Origin: Parasphingorhabdus litoris DSM 22379
GTDB taxonomy: Bacteria; Pseudomonadota; Alphaproteobacteria; Sphingomonadales; Sphingomonadaceae
Assembly (NCBI RefSeq): GCF_020906275.1
Contig: NZ_CP086727.1
Coordinates: 1,860,001-1,924,000, forward strand
DNA length: 64,000 nucleotides
Direction: 5' to 3'
The number at the start of each line of letters is the position of its first letter. The first letter of the stretch is position 1. Under the pieces are notes generated by a model, which saw only the letters and a program-made list of their open reading frames with translations, ran no database searches and was not told the DNA's origin. Shown here one piece after another: positions 37,582 to 45,096 of this stretch. The translations under genes and the position numbers were made by a program.

Positions 37582-37650
37582 TCCTCTCCCCTTGAGGGAG
37601 AGGAGAGATTTGCTTACGAACTTGTTCGTTAGAAAATCTTGGTGAGGGGT
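37582..37650 (-). repeat. palindromic element, inverted copy R4
   Basis: Inverted copy facing F4 across a 28-nt spacer. Hairpin B TCCTCTCCC/GGGAGAGGA; hairpin A on the opposite strand AGATTTTCTAACGAAC-AA-GTTCGTAAGCAAATCT, again with a different but pairing stem. Its outer end GGTGAGGGGT directly precedes GGAGGT, the ribosome-binding site of the second DUF559 gene. Confidence 0.88.
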
Positions 37651-37665
37651 GGAGGTCAAACGCCA

Positions 37666-38046
37666 ATGGCCGGATATAAACCGCAAACTCTAAAACACGC
37701 CAAACAGCTACGTCGCGACATGACACCGCAGGAACGCCTGCTTTGGAACCGATTAAGAGACCGGCAAGTGGGCGGATATAAGTTTCGAAAACAACAACCA
37801 ATAGGGCCCTATATTGTTGATTTCATATGCCACGAACAGAAACTGATTGTGGAAGCAGATGGATCGCAGCATTATGATAGTGATCATGATCTGGCGCGCG
37901 ATCAATGGTTGAAAAAGCACGATTACTCTGTTCTTAGATATTGGAATAATGAGATAAATGAAAATTTAGAGGGCGTTTTGGAAGCTATTTTGGTTGCGCT
38001 TTCCCTTAACCCCTCGCCAACGTCGCCTAACCGCCTACGGCGCTAA
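37666..38046 (+). CDS. DUF559 domain protein (Vsr-fold endonuclease-like), copy 2
   Basis: 126 residues. Core elements: LRRDMTPQERLLWNRLRDRQVGG, YKFRKQQPIGPYIVDFIC, LIVEADGSQH, DQWLKKHDYSVLRYWNNEI. Candidate catalytic Asp (IVDF), Glu (VEADG) and His (SQH) are intact. ATG 37666 with GGAGGT 9 nt upstream; an earlier in-frame TTG at 37639 would translate repeat R4. The last residues (NPSPTSPNRLRR) are encoded by repeat F5. Bracketed by inverted copies R4 and F5, as copy 1 is by R1 and F2. Function unknown; a nicking or endonuclease activity on the elements is a hypothesis. Confidence 0.85.
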   Translation: MAGYKPQTLKHAKQLRRDMTPQERLLWNRLRDRQVGGYKFRKQQPIGPYIVDFICHEQKLIVEADGSQHYDSDHDLARDQWLKKHDYSVLRYWNNEINENLEGVLEAILVALSLNPSPTSPNRLRR

Positions 38047-38082
38047 GGCTTTGGTTTCCTCTCCCTCAAGGGGAGAGGAGTT
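38009..38082 (+). repeat. palindromic element, forward copy F5
   Basis: ACCCCTCGCC outer end; hairpin A GCCTAACCGCC-TAC-GGCGCTAAGGC; hairpin B TCCTCTCCC/GGGAGAGGA. It overlaps the 3' end of the second DUF559 gene and ends close to the aminotransferase start, where its GGGAGAGGAG could act as a ribosome-binding site for ATG 38084. Confidence 0.9.
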
Positions 38083-38098
38083 AATGAGGGAATCCAGG

Positions 38099-39007
38099 AT
38101 GGCCAAAGGCACGCATGATTATATCGAGGATCCGCGCAACGAAACCATCCTGATCAACGTAAACGGCGTGATCACGCCGCGGGCCGAGGCCATGGTGTCG
38201 GTTTTTGACAGCGGTTTCATGCTGGGCGACGGGGTCTGGGAAGGCCTGCGCGTACATCAAGGCAAAATCGCGTTTCTGGATGCCCATATGGATCGTCTGT
38301 TTGAATGTGCCAAGGCGATTGCGATGGATATTGGCATCAGCCGGGAAGCCCTGATCGCAAGGCTGTATGAGACCATAGAGGCCAATGGCATGACTGCCTG
38401 CCACATTCGCCTGATGGTGACACGCGGCATTCGCTCAACGCCTTATCAGGACCCGCGGGTGGTTATCTCTCCGGCGACGATTGTGATCATTCCGGAATAT
38501 AAGGAAGCGCTGCCGAGTACGGTAGAGAATGGCATAAGGCTGTTCACCGTGCATGTCCGGCGCGGCGATCCGGCGGTGCAGGACCCCAAGCTCAATTCTC
38601 ATAGCAAGCTGAACTGCATTACCGCCTGTATTCAGGCGACACAGGCTGGCGCGGACGAGGCATTGATGCTGGATCCGCAGGGCTTCGTGGCGACTTGCAA
38701 CAGCACCCATTTCTTCATTGTCCGCAAAGGCGAAGTCTGGACTTCCAGCGGTGATTATTGTCTCGGCGGTATCACCAGGAGCAATGTGATCCAGCTCTGC
38801 CGCGAGAATGATATCCCGGTATATGAGAAGAATTTCTCCCTGACCGACGTATATGGCGCCGACGAAGCCTTTGTGACCGGGACTTTTGCGGGTGTTGTGC
38901 CTGCGACAGAGGTGGATGGTCGTGTATTGAGCAAGGGCAGGGGGCCGATGGTCGAACGGCTGCAAAGCCTCTATAAAGCGCTGGTCGAAAGCGATACGGC
39001 GGCATGA
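38099..39007 (+). CDS. class IV PLP aminotransferase (branched-chain/D-amino acid type)
   Basis: 302 residues of fold-type IV aminotransferase: NVNGVITPRAEAMVSVFDSGF, LGDGVWEGLRVHQGKIAFLDAH, the probable PLP Lys170 in NSHSKLNCITA, DEALMLDPQGFVATCNSTHFF and GITRSNVIQLC. The overall look is BCAT/DAAT, but substrate range cannot be set from sequence. ATG 38099 has GAGGGAA upstream; ATG 38084 would use the element-derived purine run and add five residues. It overlaps the next gene by 4 nt (ATGA), implying a functional pair. Confidence 0.88.
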   Translation: MAKGTHDYIEDPRNETILINVNGVITPRAEAMVSVFDSGFMLGDGVWEGLRVHQGKIAFLDAHMDRLFECAKAIAMDIGISREALIARLYETIEANGMTACHIRLMVTRGIRSTPYQDPRVVISPATIVIIPEYKEALPSTVENGIRLFTVHVRRGDPAVQDPKLNSHSKLNCITACIQATQAGADEALMLDPQGFVATCNSTHFFIVRKGEVWTSSGDYCLGGITRSNVIQLCRENDIPVYEKNFSLTDVYGADEAFVTGTFAGVVPATEVDGRVLSKGRGPMVERLQSLYKALVESDTAA

Positions 39008-39744
39008 CGTCATCGCCGGTTCGCATTGCCATGTGGTCCGGTCCGCGCAACATCTCGACCGCGATGATGCGCAGCTTTGGCAGCCGGGCCGATTGCGCGG
39101 TCAGCGATGAGCCTTTTTACGGAGCATTTCTGAAAAAGACCGGTTTTCAGCAGCCCATGGCGGATCAGATCATTGCATCAATGGATTGCGATTGGGGATC
39201 AGTCGCGCAGGCCATGCGCGGGCCAGTGCCGGGCGGTAAGGTCATCTGGTACCAGAAACATATGCCGCACCACATGGTGGATAAGGTGTCGATTGCGGAC
39301 TTTCCCGATCACCGGCACGCCTTCCTGATCCGCGATCCGGATCATGTGGTTGCGAGCTATGCAGCAAAGCGGGTCGAGGTGACGCCCGATGATCTGGGTT
39401 ATGCCCGGCAACTGGAATATTGCGACCAGGCGGCTCAAATGAGCGGAATCGCGCCAATAGTGCTGGATAGTGCGGATACTTTAAAAGATCCTGAGGGACG
39501 ATTGAAGGAGCTGTGCATCGCGCTCGCGATCGATTGGGATCCGGCCATGTTGAACTGGCAAGCAGGGCCTCGAGAAACGGACGGAATATGGGCGTCCCAT
39601 TGGTATAACCGCGTCATCGACACAACAGCCTTTGCTGCGCCCTCAGATCATCAACCAAAATTGACCAGCGCGCAGCAAAAGATCGCAGATCAATGCCGGG
39701 CGTATTACGATCAATTATTGGAATATTGCCCTAATGCATTGTAA
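39004..39744 (+). CDS. sulfotransferase-like P-loop protein
   Basis: 246 residues. The N-terminus IAMWSGPRNISTAMMRSFGSR is a sulfotransferase-type 5'-phosphosulfate loop variant, and FLIRDPDHVVASYA resembles the 3'-phosphate-binding RDP motif. Catalytic activity is unproven. It is translationally coupled to the class IV aminotransferase before it. From memory, related domains are fused to BCAT-like aminotransferase domains in some plant proteins, which would support a joint role; this was not checked. Confidence 0.75.
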   Translation: MTSSPVRIAMWSGPRNISTAMMRSFGSRADCAVSDEPFYGAFLKKTGFQQPMADQIIASMDCDWGSVAQAMRGPVPGGKVIWYQKHMPHHMVDKVSIADFPDHRHAFLIRDPDHVVASYAAKRVEVTPDDLGYARQLEYCDQAAQMSGIAPIVLDSADTLKDPEGRLKELCIALAIDWDPAMLNWQAGPRETDGIWASHWYNRVIDTTAFAAPSDHQPKLTSAQQKIADQCRAYYDQLLEYCPNAL

Positions 39745-39875
39745 TATATATTATAGTTAGGACGGAATCGACCAAGCAAGCAACGCATCGTGTAAGCTGG
39801 TTCCTTCTGCGGTTTTACTGGCCTCCTTTCCGAAAAATATGATATGCTGCGCCATAGACTTTTTAGGAGGCATCT

Positions 39876-40220
39876 ATGTTCAGCATATTATCCATCGCCT
39901 TGTTCAGTGCAGCCACATTCAGTGCCGCCGATGCGGAGACGGCCAGGGTGAGTTATTCCAATTGTCTCACGGACTTTACGATTACCCATCTCGACCAGAA
40001 AACAGCCCGCCGCGCCTTTAACAAGGCCGCGGTAACAGCTTGCCCGGATGAGCGCAGTGCCATGATCGCTGCGATCAAGAAGGACGAGATTGAATATGAA
40101 AGCACTGAAGAGGAAGCCACACAATACGCCACAGAGGAAGCGGATGGCGTTATATCTTCCTTTACAGGGGGTTATGCGGCGTATCTGAGTTCCAATACCC
40201 GGCCTGTTAAAGAACAATAA
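39876..40220 (+). CDS. small secreted protein of unknown function
   Basis: 114 residues with a clear signal peptide (MFSILSIALFSAATFSAADA, cleavage likely after the ADA). The mature part has two cysteines (SNCLTDF, TACPDERS) that may form a disulfide, and an acidic middle segment (KKDEIEYESTEEEATQYATEEAD). AGGAGG lies 6 nt before the ATG. Independent transcription unit ending 28 bp from the converging polysaccharide gene. No known family recognised. Confidence 0.75.
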   Translation: MFSILSIALFSAATFSAADAETARVSYSNCLTDFTITHLDQKTARRAFNKAAVTACPDERSAMIAAIKKDEIEYESTEEEATQYATEEADGVISSFTGGYAAYLSSNTRPVKEQ

Positions 40221-40248
40221 TATTGCCAGCCCAGGGGGCGGACAGAGG

Positions 40249-41604
40249 CTAAACTTGCTTGGCGAGTGCAGGAACGGCTTCGTCGCTATCTTCGGATTGT
40301 GCGCGCCGCTTGGCGATAATGGCTGCGCGTTTTTCCGCTTTCCTATAGGTGATAAAGCCCGCCAACATGCCAATAGCGATGGCCAGCATATATTGAATGA
40401 CCCATGTCAGCATGACCCACTCATAAAAGCTGTGCATGGCAAAGATGACCAATGTCACACCAATGCCGACGGCCATGTCACCCTTGGGATCCTTGCGATT
40501 GGCCCAAGCAAATCGGAAAGCCGCCACGATGGGGACGAAAATCAGCAGCACAAAGCATATAAGCCCAATGAAGCCGGTTTCTGCCGCGGCCAGCAAATAG
40601 CTGTTATGAACGGGTGCCGAGCGGCTTCCCCTGTTCCATATGACGCCTGCTCTTTCGGAATATCCTTCCGTATTCGCGACAACAACATATCGATTGGCGC
40701 CTATGCCCATTGGGTGGTCGGCCCAGATCATCTTGGCAGCCCGCTCAAAGGCTTGCCGTTCTTCGTTGCTGCCCTCGGTTGACGTGATCGCAAAACGTTG
40801 CTGCAACGAGGAAATAGCGACAGGCGTTGCAATCGCCAGAATGACCAATCCAATAGCGGCAACCTTGGTTTTCCTTGCCGTTGGCTTGCGGACCATTGAC
40901 AGGAAGATCACGAGCATCACGCCGATACCAGCCAGCCCGATCGTTGCCCTGGACGCACCAAAGGCAACCACAATCAAACCCGCAACCACGCCCAGCATTG
41001 GCAACTTGGCCTTTTTCGTAGCCATCAACATCGCGAGAGAGGGATAGAGCGCGAAATGGGTCGCTACGCCCAAGAGATTTTGATGTCCCATTGTTCCACT
41101 GGCTTGAACCACACCGGAGAATTTTTGGCTGATAGAAAAACCGGCTTGCAGCGTTATGCCGCAGACCAGGCCTGCAATAATCATCTTGGGACCGTCTTTT
41201 GTCATCGCGACATTGGCTACGGCCCAGAATACCAAAAGCACTGTTCCCAATTGCCAGGCATAGAAAAACGATGCCTGCGGGGTCGTTGAGAAGATGATGG
41301 ATAGTGCTGCTGCCCCAATATAGGCTATGAAAAGCGCTGTGAATGGAAACGACAACGGCGATCTTCGGCTTCTGATCACAATAGCCAGAGCCAGCGCATC
41401 CAGAAGGGTGATGATCACGCCCTTTGTTTGTCCCGGCCAGGTCGCCCAGCTGATAATGGCGGCATCCAGATTCCAGGCGGAAATAACAAATGGCAAAAAA
41501 CCAACCGCAAAATACAGATAACGCCGGTATTTTGCATTTTGTTGCAGCAGAACCATAAAGACCGGAACGGAAAATATGATCACAGCCAAGGCAATGAATC
41601 TCAT
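40249..41604 (-). CDS. O-antigen ligase/polymerase family membrane protein
   Basis: 451 residues with about 10-12 membrane segments and a large periplasmic loop near 265-330 (SSLQQRFAITSTEGSNEERQAFERAA ... GSRSAPVHNSYLLAAAETG), the layout of WaaL/Wzy-type proteins. The HNSYL element is the typical conserved motif of the Wzy_C region. It could polymerise or ligate the polysaccharide built by the neighbouring genes. A second such protein is at 58842. Start ATG 41604; a 309-bp region upstream separates it from the divergent flippase. Confidence 0.85.
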   Translation of the reverse strand: MRFIALAVIIFSVPVFMVLLQQNAKYRRYLYFAVGFLPFVISAWNLDAAIISWATWPGQTKGVIITLLDALALAIVIRSRRSPLSFPFTALFIAYIGAAALSIIFSTTPQASFFYAWQLGTVLLVFWAVANVAMTKDGPKMIIAGLVCGITLQAGFSISQKFSGVVQASGTMGHQNLLGVATHFALYPSLAMLMATKKAKLPMLGVVAGLIVVAFGASRATIGLAGIGVMLVIFLSMVRKPTARKTKVAAIGLVILAIATPVAISSLQQRFAITSTEGSNEERQAFERAAKMIWADHPMGIGANRYVVVANTEGYSERAGVIWNRGSRSAPVHNSYLLAAAETGFIGLICFVLLIFVPIVAAFRFAWANRKDPKGDMAVGIGVTLVIFAMHSFYEWVMLTWVIQYMLAIAIGMLAGFITYRKAEKRAAIIAKRRAQSEDSDEAVPALAKQV

Positions 41605-41649
41605 GATCTATATTCTTCCCCTGCCAACCGGCAAATATTGAAACCACCA

Positions 41650-41871
41650 ATGAATGATCAGGCGGCTATAGAATATTCCCCCGAAAATCCATGGGACATT
41701 TATCACTATTCGGCGCTCAATATCAAAAACTCTTTAACTGATGCGACTATCTATACAGGGTTCAAGCCAGCGGGTTTTTCCTTGGTAACCATAAATTGGC
41801 GTTATGATGGCATTGCACCATGCTGGGAAACGATCAATTTTTGTGATGTATCCTGCATCAACTTGCGATAG
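41650..41871 (+). CDS. possible small protein, doubtful
   Basis: The only open frame of note in the 309-bp gap between the divergent ligase-like gene and the flippase: 73 codons from ATG 41650 to TAG at 41869. The predicted protein is rich in aromatic residues (PWDIYHYSAL, INWRYDG, CWETINFCDV), not typical of random translation, but no Shine-Dalgarno site precedes it and no family is recognised. It may be real, a gene remnant, or chance. The rest of the gap presumably contains two divergent promoters. Confidence 0.25.
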   Translation: MNDQAAIEYSPENPWDIYHYSALNIKNSLTDATIYTGFKPAGFSLVTINWRYDGIAPCWETINFCDVSCINLR

Positions 41872-41913
41872 GGCACAAAACATGGTCGGGCGGACGAGAG
41901 CAAAGGGATAATA

Positions 41914-43269
41914 ATGGTTTCTCGTCAGATGTTATCCCAAATCACTTGGGTTGCCGGTTCCTATGGCGTTTCTCAAGGATTGCGGCTTTTTACCAATATT
42001 GTTCTGGCACGGCTTTTGGCGCCTCAGCTTTTCGGCGTCATGCTCATCGTCAATACGCTCCGCACCGGGATAGAATTGCTATCTGACGTCGGCATTGGAC
42101 AGAATATCGTCAGCAATCGCAAAGGCGATCAACCTGATTTCTACAATACGGCCTGGACCATTCAGATCATCCGCGGGTTGCTGCTTTTTGCGATCGCCTT
42201 ACTGCTCGCACAGCCAATTGCAGAATTTTATGACAGCAAGCAACTGGTAGAGATCATTCCCATTATATCGGTTGTTTTTCTACTCACCGGATTTCAATCG
42301 CCTTCACGCTTCATTTTGCAAAAGCATCAAGAAGTGAGGAAAATTGCGCTATTTGATGTATTTATTGCAGCGGTTTCTGCGGTGGTCCACATCGCATTGG
42401 CCCTTTATTCTCCGACCATCTGGGCGCTGGTATTCGGTCTGATCATAGCGACGTCGATTTCAACAACATCCAGCTTTTTCCTGATTGATTTTCGCGTCCA
42501 CCGGATCAAGATATCCCATGAACATGTCCGGGCGATTATATCCTTTGGTAAGTGGGTATTTGCCTCTTCCGTCGTCTTTTTCTTGGCGATGAATTTCGAT
42601 CGGCTCTATTTTGCCAAAGAAATTCCGTTCGCGATTTTGGGCATTTACGGCATTGCGCGGACCTTCTCTGACATGATCGGCATGTTGGTACAGCGTGTTG
42701 GCGCAATGTTGATTTTCCCTAAAGTTGCAGCATTTGCCAAAGATCGCTCCGAACTCCGGCCGGCGGTATCAGGCTTGCGACTGAAAGCCTTGCTAGTCAC
42801 AGCTTGCGGGCTCTCCATCGTCGTGGCGTTGTCGGACCTCGTCATTCTGGTATTTTATGATGATCGCTACATTGCAGCGGCATTCATGCTGCCGATCTTG
42901 ATGGCAGGCGCATGGTTTTCCATTCTCTCAACGATGGGAGAGTCCTTCATGCTGGGAATCGGAAAGTCGGTTCACAGTGCACAGGCTAATTTGGCAAAAT
43001 TGCTGTGGCTGGTCATCGCGGTTCCTTTGGCGCTGGTATATTCCGGCTTTGTTGCAGCCCTTTGCGTTATCGCGATTGCCGATCTGTTCCGCTATATTTC
43101 ATTGTCCTTTTCGCAATGGAAAGAAGGCCTCTCATTTCTGAAACAAGATGTTGCTTTACTTGGCCTTTTTGCGGTTCTCGTTATGATGTGGCGCTATCTG
43201 TTCATGCAATTGGGATTGGTCGCCGATTTTGCAACCTGGATCGAATATGGGAGCATCATCAATGGCTGA
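41914..43269 (+). CDS. polysaccharide flippase (Wzx/Polysacc_synt_3 type)
   Basis: Inner-membrane oligosaccharide-lipid exporter of the MOP superfamily. 451 residues, about 12-14 helices; opens MVSRQMLSQITWVAGSYG and LRLFTNIVLARLLAPQLFG, the usual start of the family (helix 1 plus the LAR-L-P-FG motif). Would move undecaprenyl-linked repeat units to the periplasm. Overlaps the next glycosyltransferase by 8 nt. Confidence 0.88.
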   Translation: MVSRQMLSQITWVAGSYGVSQGLRLFTNIVLARLLAPQLFGVMLIVNTLRTGIELLSDVGIGQNIVSNRKGDQPDFYNTAWTIQIIRGLLLFAIALLLAQPIAEFYDSKQLVEIIPIISVVFLLTGFQSPSRFILQKHQEVRKIALFDVFIAAVSAVVHIALALYSPTIWALVFGLIIATSISTTSSFFLIDFRVHRIKISHEHVRAIISFGKWVFASSVVFFLAMNFDRLYFAKEIPFAILGIYGIARTFSDMIGMLVQRVGAMLIFPKVAAFAKDRSELRPAVSGLRLKALLVTACGLSIVVALSDLVILVFYDDRYIAAAFMLPILMAGAWFSILSTMGESFMLGIGKSVHSAQANLAKLLWLVIAVPLALVYSGFVAALCVIAIADLFRYISLSFSQWKEGLSFLKQDVALLGLFAVLVMMWRYLFMQLGLVADFATWIEYGSIING

Positions 43270-44299
43270 TCACAAAGCTCAAGCCAGCAAAGACAAGATG
43301 GATGCTGTTTCATCCACAGTGCGTGGCCGCGTTGGGATTGTGGCCATTGGGCGCAATGAGGGGAATCGCTTGATCCAATGTCTCGACTCTCTCGCACCGT
43401 TGGGGTTGCCTATTGTCTATGTTGATTCCGCATCGACCGATGGCAGCCCGGCAGCCGCGAAAGCACGGAGCGCAGATGTTCTCGATCTGGACCTGACAAT
43501 AGCGTTTACCGCCGCACGGGCACGGAATGAAGGTTTTGACAGATTGCTCTCGATTGCGCCTGATATTGAATATGTGCAATTTGTTGATGGGGATTGTGAA
43601 ATCGAGGACGGCTGGATCGCAGCGGCCGTTGATTTTCTTGACCAACATTCTGATGCTGCCGTCGTTTGTGGTCGCCGGAAAGAGCGTTATCCCGAGGCTT
43701 CCTTCTACAACAGGATCTGCGATCAAGAATGGAATACCGATATTGGCCAGAGCAATGCATGCGGAGGCGATGCCTTGATGCGGGTCAGCGCTCTTACCGC
43801 CGTCGGCGGCTATAATAGTGGCATAATAGCAGGCGAAGAGCCAGAAATGTGTAGTCGCATGCGAAGTAATGGCCTGAAGATATGGCGCATTGATCAACCT
43901 ATGACGATCCACGACGCAGATATGCACCATTTCCGGCAATGGTGGCTACGCGCCGTGAGAAGCGGTTTCGGCTATGCTCAAGTCTGGTGGACAACGCGGC
44001 AAGTGGGCACCGCGCTCTATGGTCGAGAGCTGGCGCGAGCGATATTTTGGGCCGTGGTGCTGCCACTGCTTTTTCTTGCAGGAGCGGTCTTTTTCCATCC
44101 GCTTTTATTGCTGTTGCTGCCGGGAGTATATTTGCTTCAGATTGCGCGCATGGCAGTCAAGCAAGGTGCTGGCGATGGGTTTTCGTGGAAGATCGCAACA
44201 CTTAATATTGTCGGGAAATTTGGAGAAAGCCTGGGCATATTCCGTTTCATAGCGCGTATGGTAAAGGGTCAACAAGGCGGTGCAATCTTTTATAAATAA
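43262..44299 (+). CDS. family 2 glycosyltransferase
   Basis: 345 residues, GT-A fold: VAIGRNEGNRLIQCLDSL, the nucleotide-binding YVDSASTDGS segment, and the DxD-like FVDGDCEIEDGW; a Q-E-W-N segment and DADMHHFRQWW follow. One or two hydrophobic segments near the C-terminus suggest membrane association. ATG 43262 overlaps the flippase stop. Sugar specificity unknown. Confidence 0.87.
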   Translation: MADHKAQASKDKMDAVSSTVRGRVGIVAIGRNEGNRLIQCLDSLAPLGLPIVYVDSASTDGSPAAAKARSADVLDLDLTIAFTAARARNEGFDRLLSIAPDIEYVQFVDGDCEIEDGWIAAAVDFLDQHSDAAVVCGRRKERYPEASFYNRICDQEWNTDIGQSNACGGDALMRVSALTAVGGYNSGIIAGEEPEMCSRMRSNGLKIWRIDQPMTIHDADMHHFRQWWLRAVRSGFGYAQVWWTTRQVGTALYGRELARAIFWAVVLPLLFLAGAVFFHPLLLLLLPGVYLLQIARMAVKQGAGDGFSWKIATLNIVGKFGESLGIFRFIARMVKGQQGGAIFYK

Positions 44300-44350
44300 A
44301 CAATAAACAGTCTCGAGATATCTGTAATATCACATTGTAGCGGCAAAATT

Positions 44351-44369
44351 GCGGTATCTTCTTTACCGC
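44351..44369 (+). terminator. weak hairpin after the GT2 gene
   Basis: GCGGTA (44351-44356) and TACCGC (44364-44369) pair around a 7-nt loop, about 50 nt past the glycosyltransferase stop. The stem is short and the following sequence only partly T-rich. Confidence 0.3.
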
Positions 44370-44425
44370 CATCATTTTCAGATGCGATAGACTATCAACT
44401 TCACATCCCCACAGGGACAGCAATC

Positions 44426-45070
44426 ATGATTTTCGACCAGTTTGACAGCATTCGCATCATCAACCTTCCTTATCGTACGGATCGCCGTGCCGAGATGGAG
44501 GGCGAATTGGCGCGATTGGGTCTGCTCGATGATCCGCGTGTGGCTTTCTTCAATGCCTTTCAGTTTGAAGATGCCGGGACATTCAGCTCGCCAGGCGCTC
44601 GCGGTGTTTTTCAAAGCCATCTGGCGATACTGGAAGAGGCGGCGACCAACGGGCATCGTGTATTGATTCTCGAAGATGATTGCGATTTCATTCCCGGTGC
44701 GAAAGACTATGTCCCGCCACAAGCCTGGTCGATCTTCTATGGCGGCTATGAAGCAAGTAACCCTGACAATCTGCTCGAGAGCGACATTATTGGCGCGCAT
44801 ATGATGGGATTTGCGCCAGAAACAGCGATGCATCTCGCAGACTATCTTAAAAACCTGGAATATGAAGGTATGCACCCGCCCATTGACGGGGCCTATATCT
44901 GGTACCGCCGTGCCCATCCGGATATTGCCACACTATTTGCAGAACCGGCCCTGGGCAATCAGCGGCCATCACGAACTGACATTGCTGAACTGCGCTTTTT
45001 CGACAAAATCCCAATAGTGCGCGATTTTGTGGGCGTTGCCCGCAAGTTAAAACGGGCTCTTAACAGATAG
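44426..45070 (+). CDS. family 25 glycosyltransferase (LPS/EPS type)
   Basis: 214 residues. IRIINLPYRTDRRAEMEGEL at the start, GVFQSHLAILEEAATNGHRVLILEDDCDF in the middle with the metal/nucleotide-binding LEDDCDF, and DGAYIWYRRAHP are the three GT25 signatures. Cytoplasmic, no signal peptide. It ends 26 bp from the converging GT32-like gene. Confidence 0.85.
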   Translation: MIFDQFDSIRIINLPYRTDRRAEMEGELARLGLLDDPRVAFFNAFQFEDAGTFSSPGARGVFQSHLAILEEAATNGHRVLILEDDCDFIPGAKDYVPPQAWSIFYGGYEASNPDNLLESDIIGAHMMGFAPETAMHLADYLKNLEYEGMHPPIDGAYIWYRRAHPDIATLFAEPALGNQRPSRTDIAELRFFDKIPIVRDFVGVARKLKRALNR

Positions 45071-45096
45071 TTGTAATGGATTAGTGGGCCGCCTAT

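Noticed and set aside
35229..38082. CRISPR array
   Set aside because: The repeats differ in orientation, have unequal spacing, and their spacers include whole genes; no cas genes are present.
39742..39753. 12-bp AT-only palindrome TAATATATATTA at the sulfotransferase-like stop
   Set aside because: Simple AT alternation is palindromic by composition; no further structure supports a function.
40745..41650. 301-codon frame overlapping the ligase-like gene in another register
   Set aside because: The ligase/polymerase-like frame has clear membrane segments and an HNSYL motif; the alternative has no helices or motifs.
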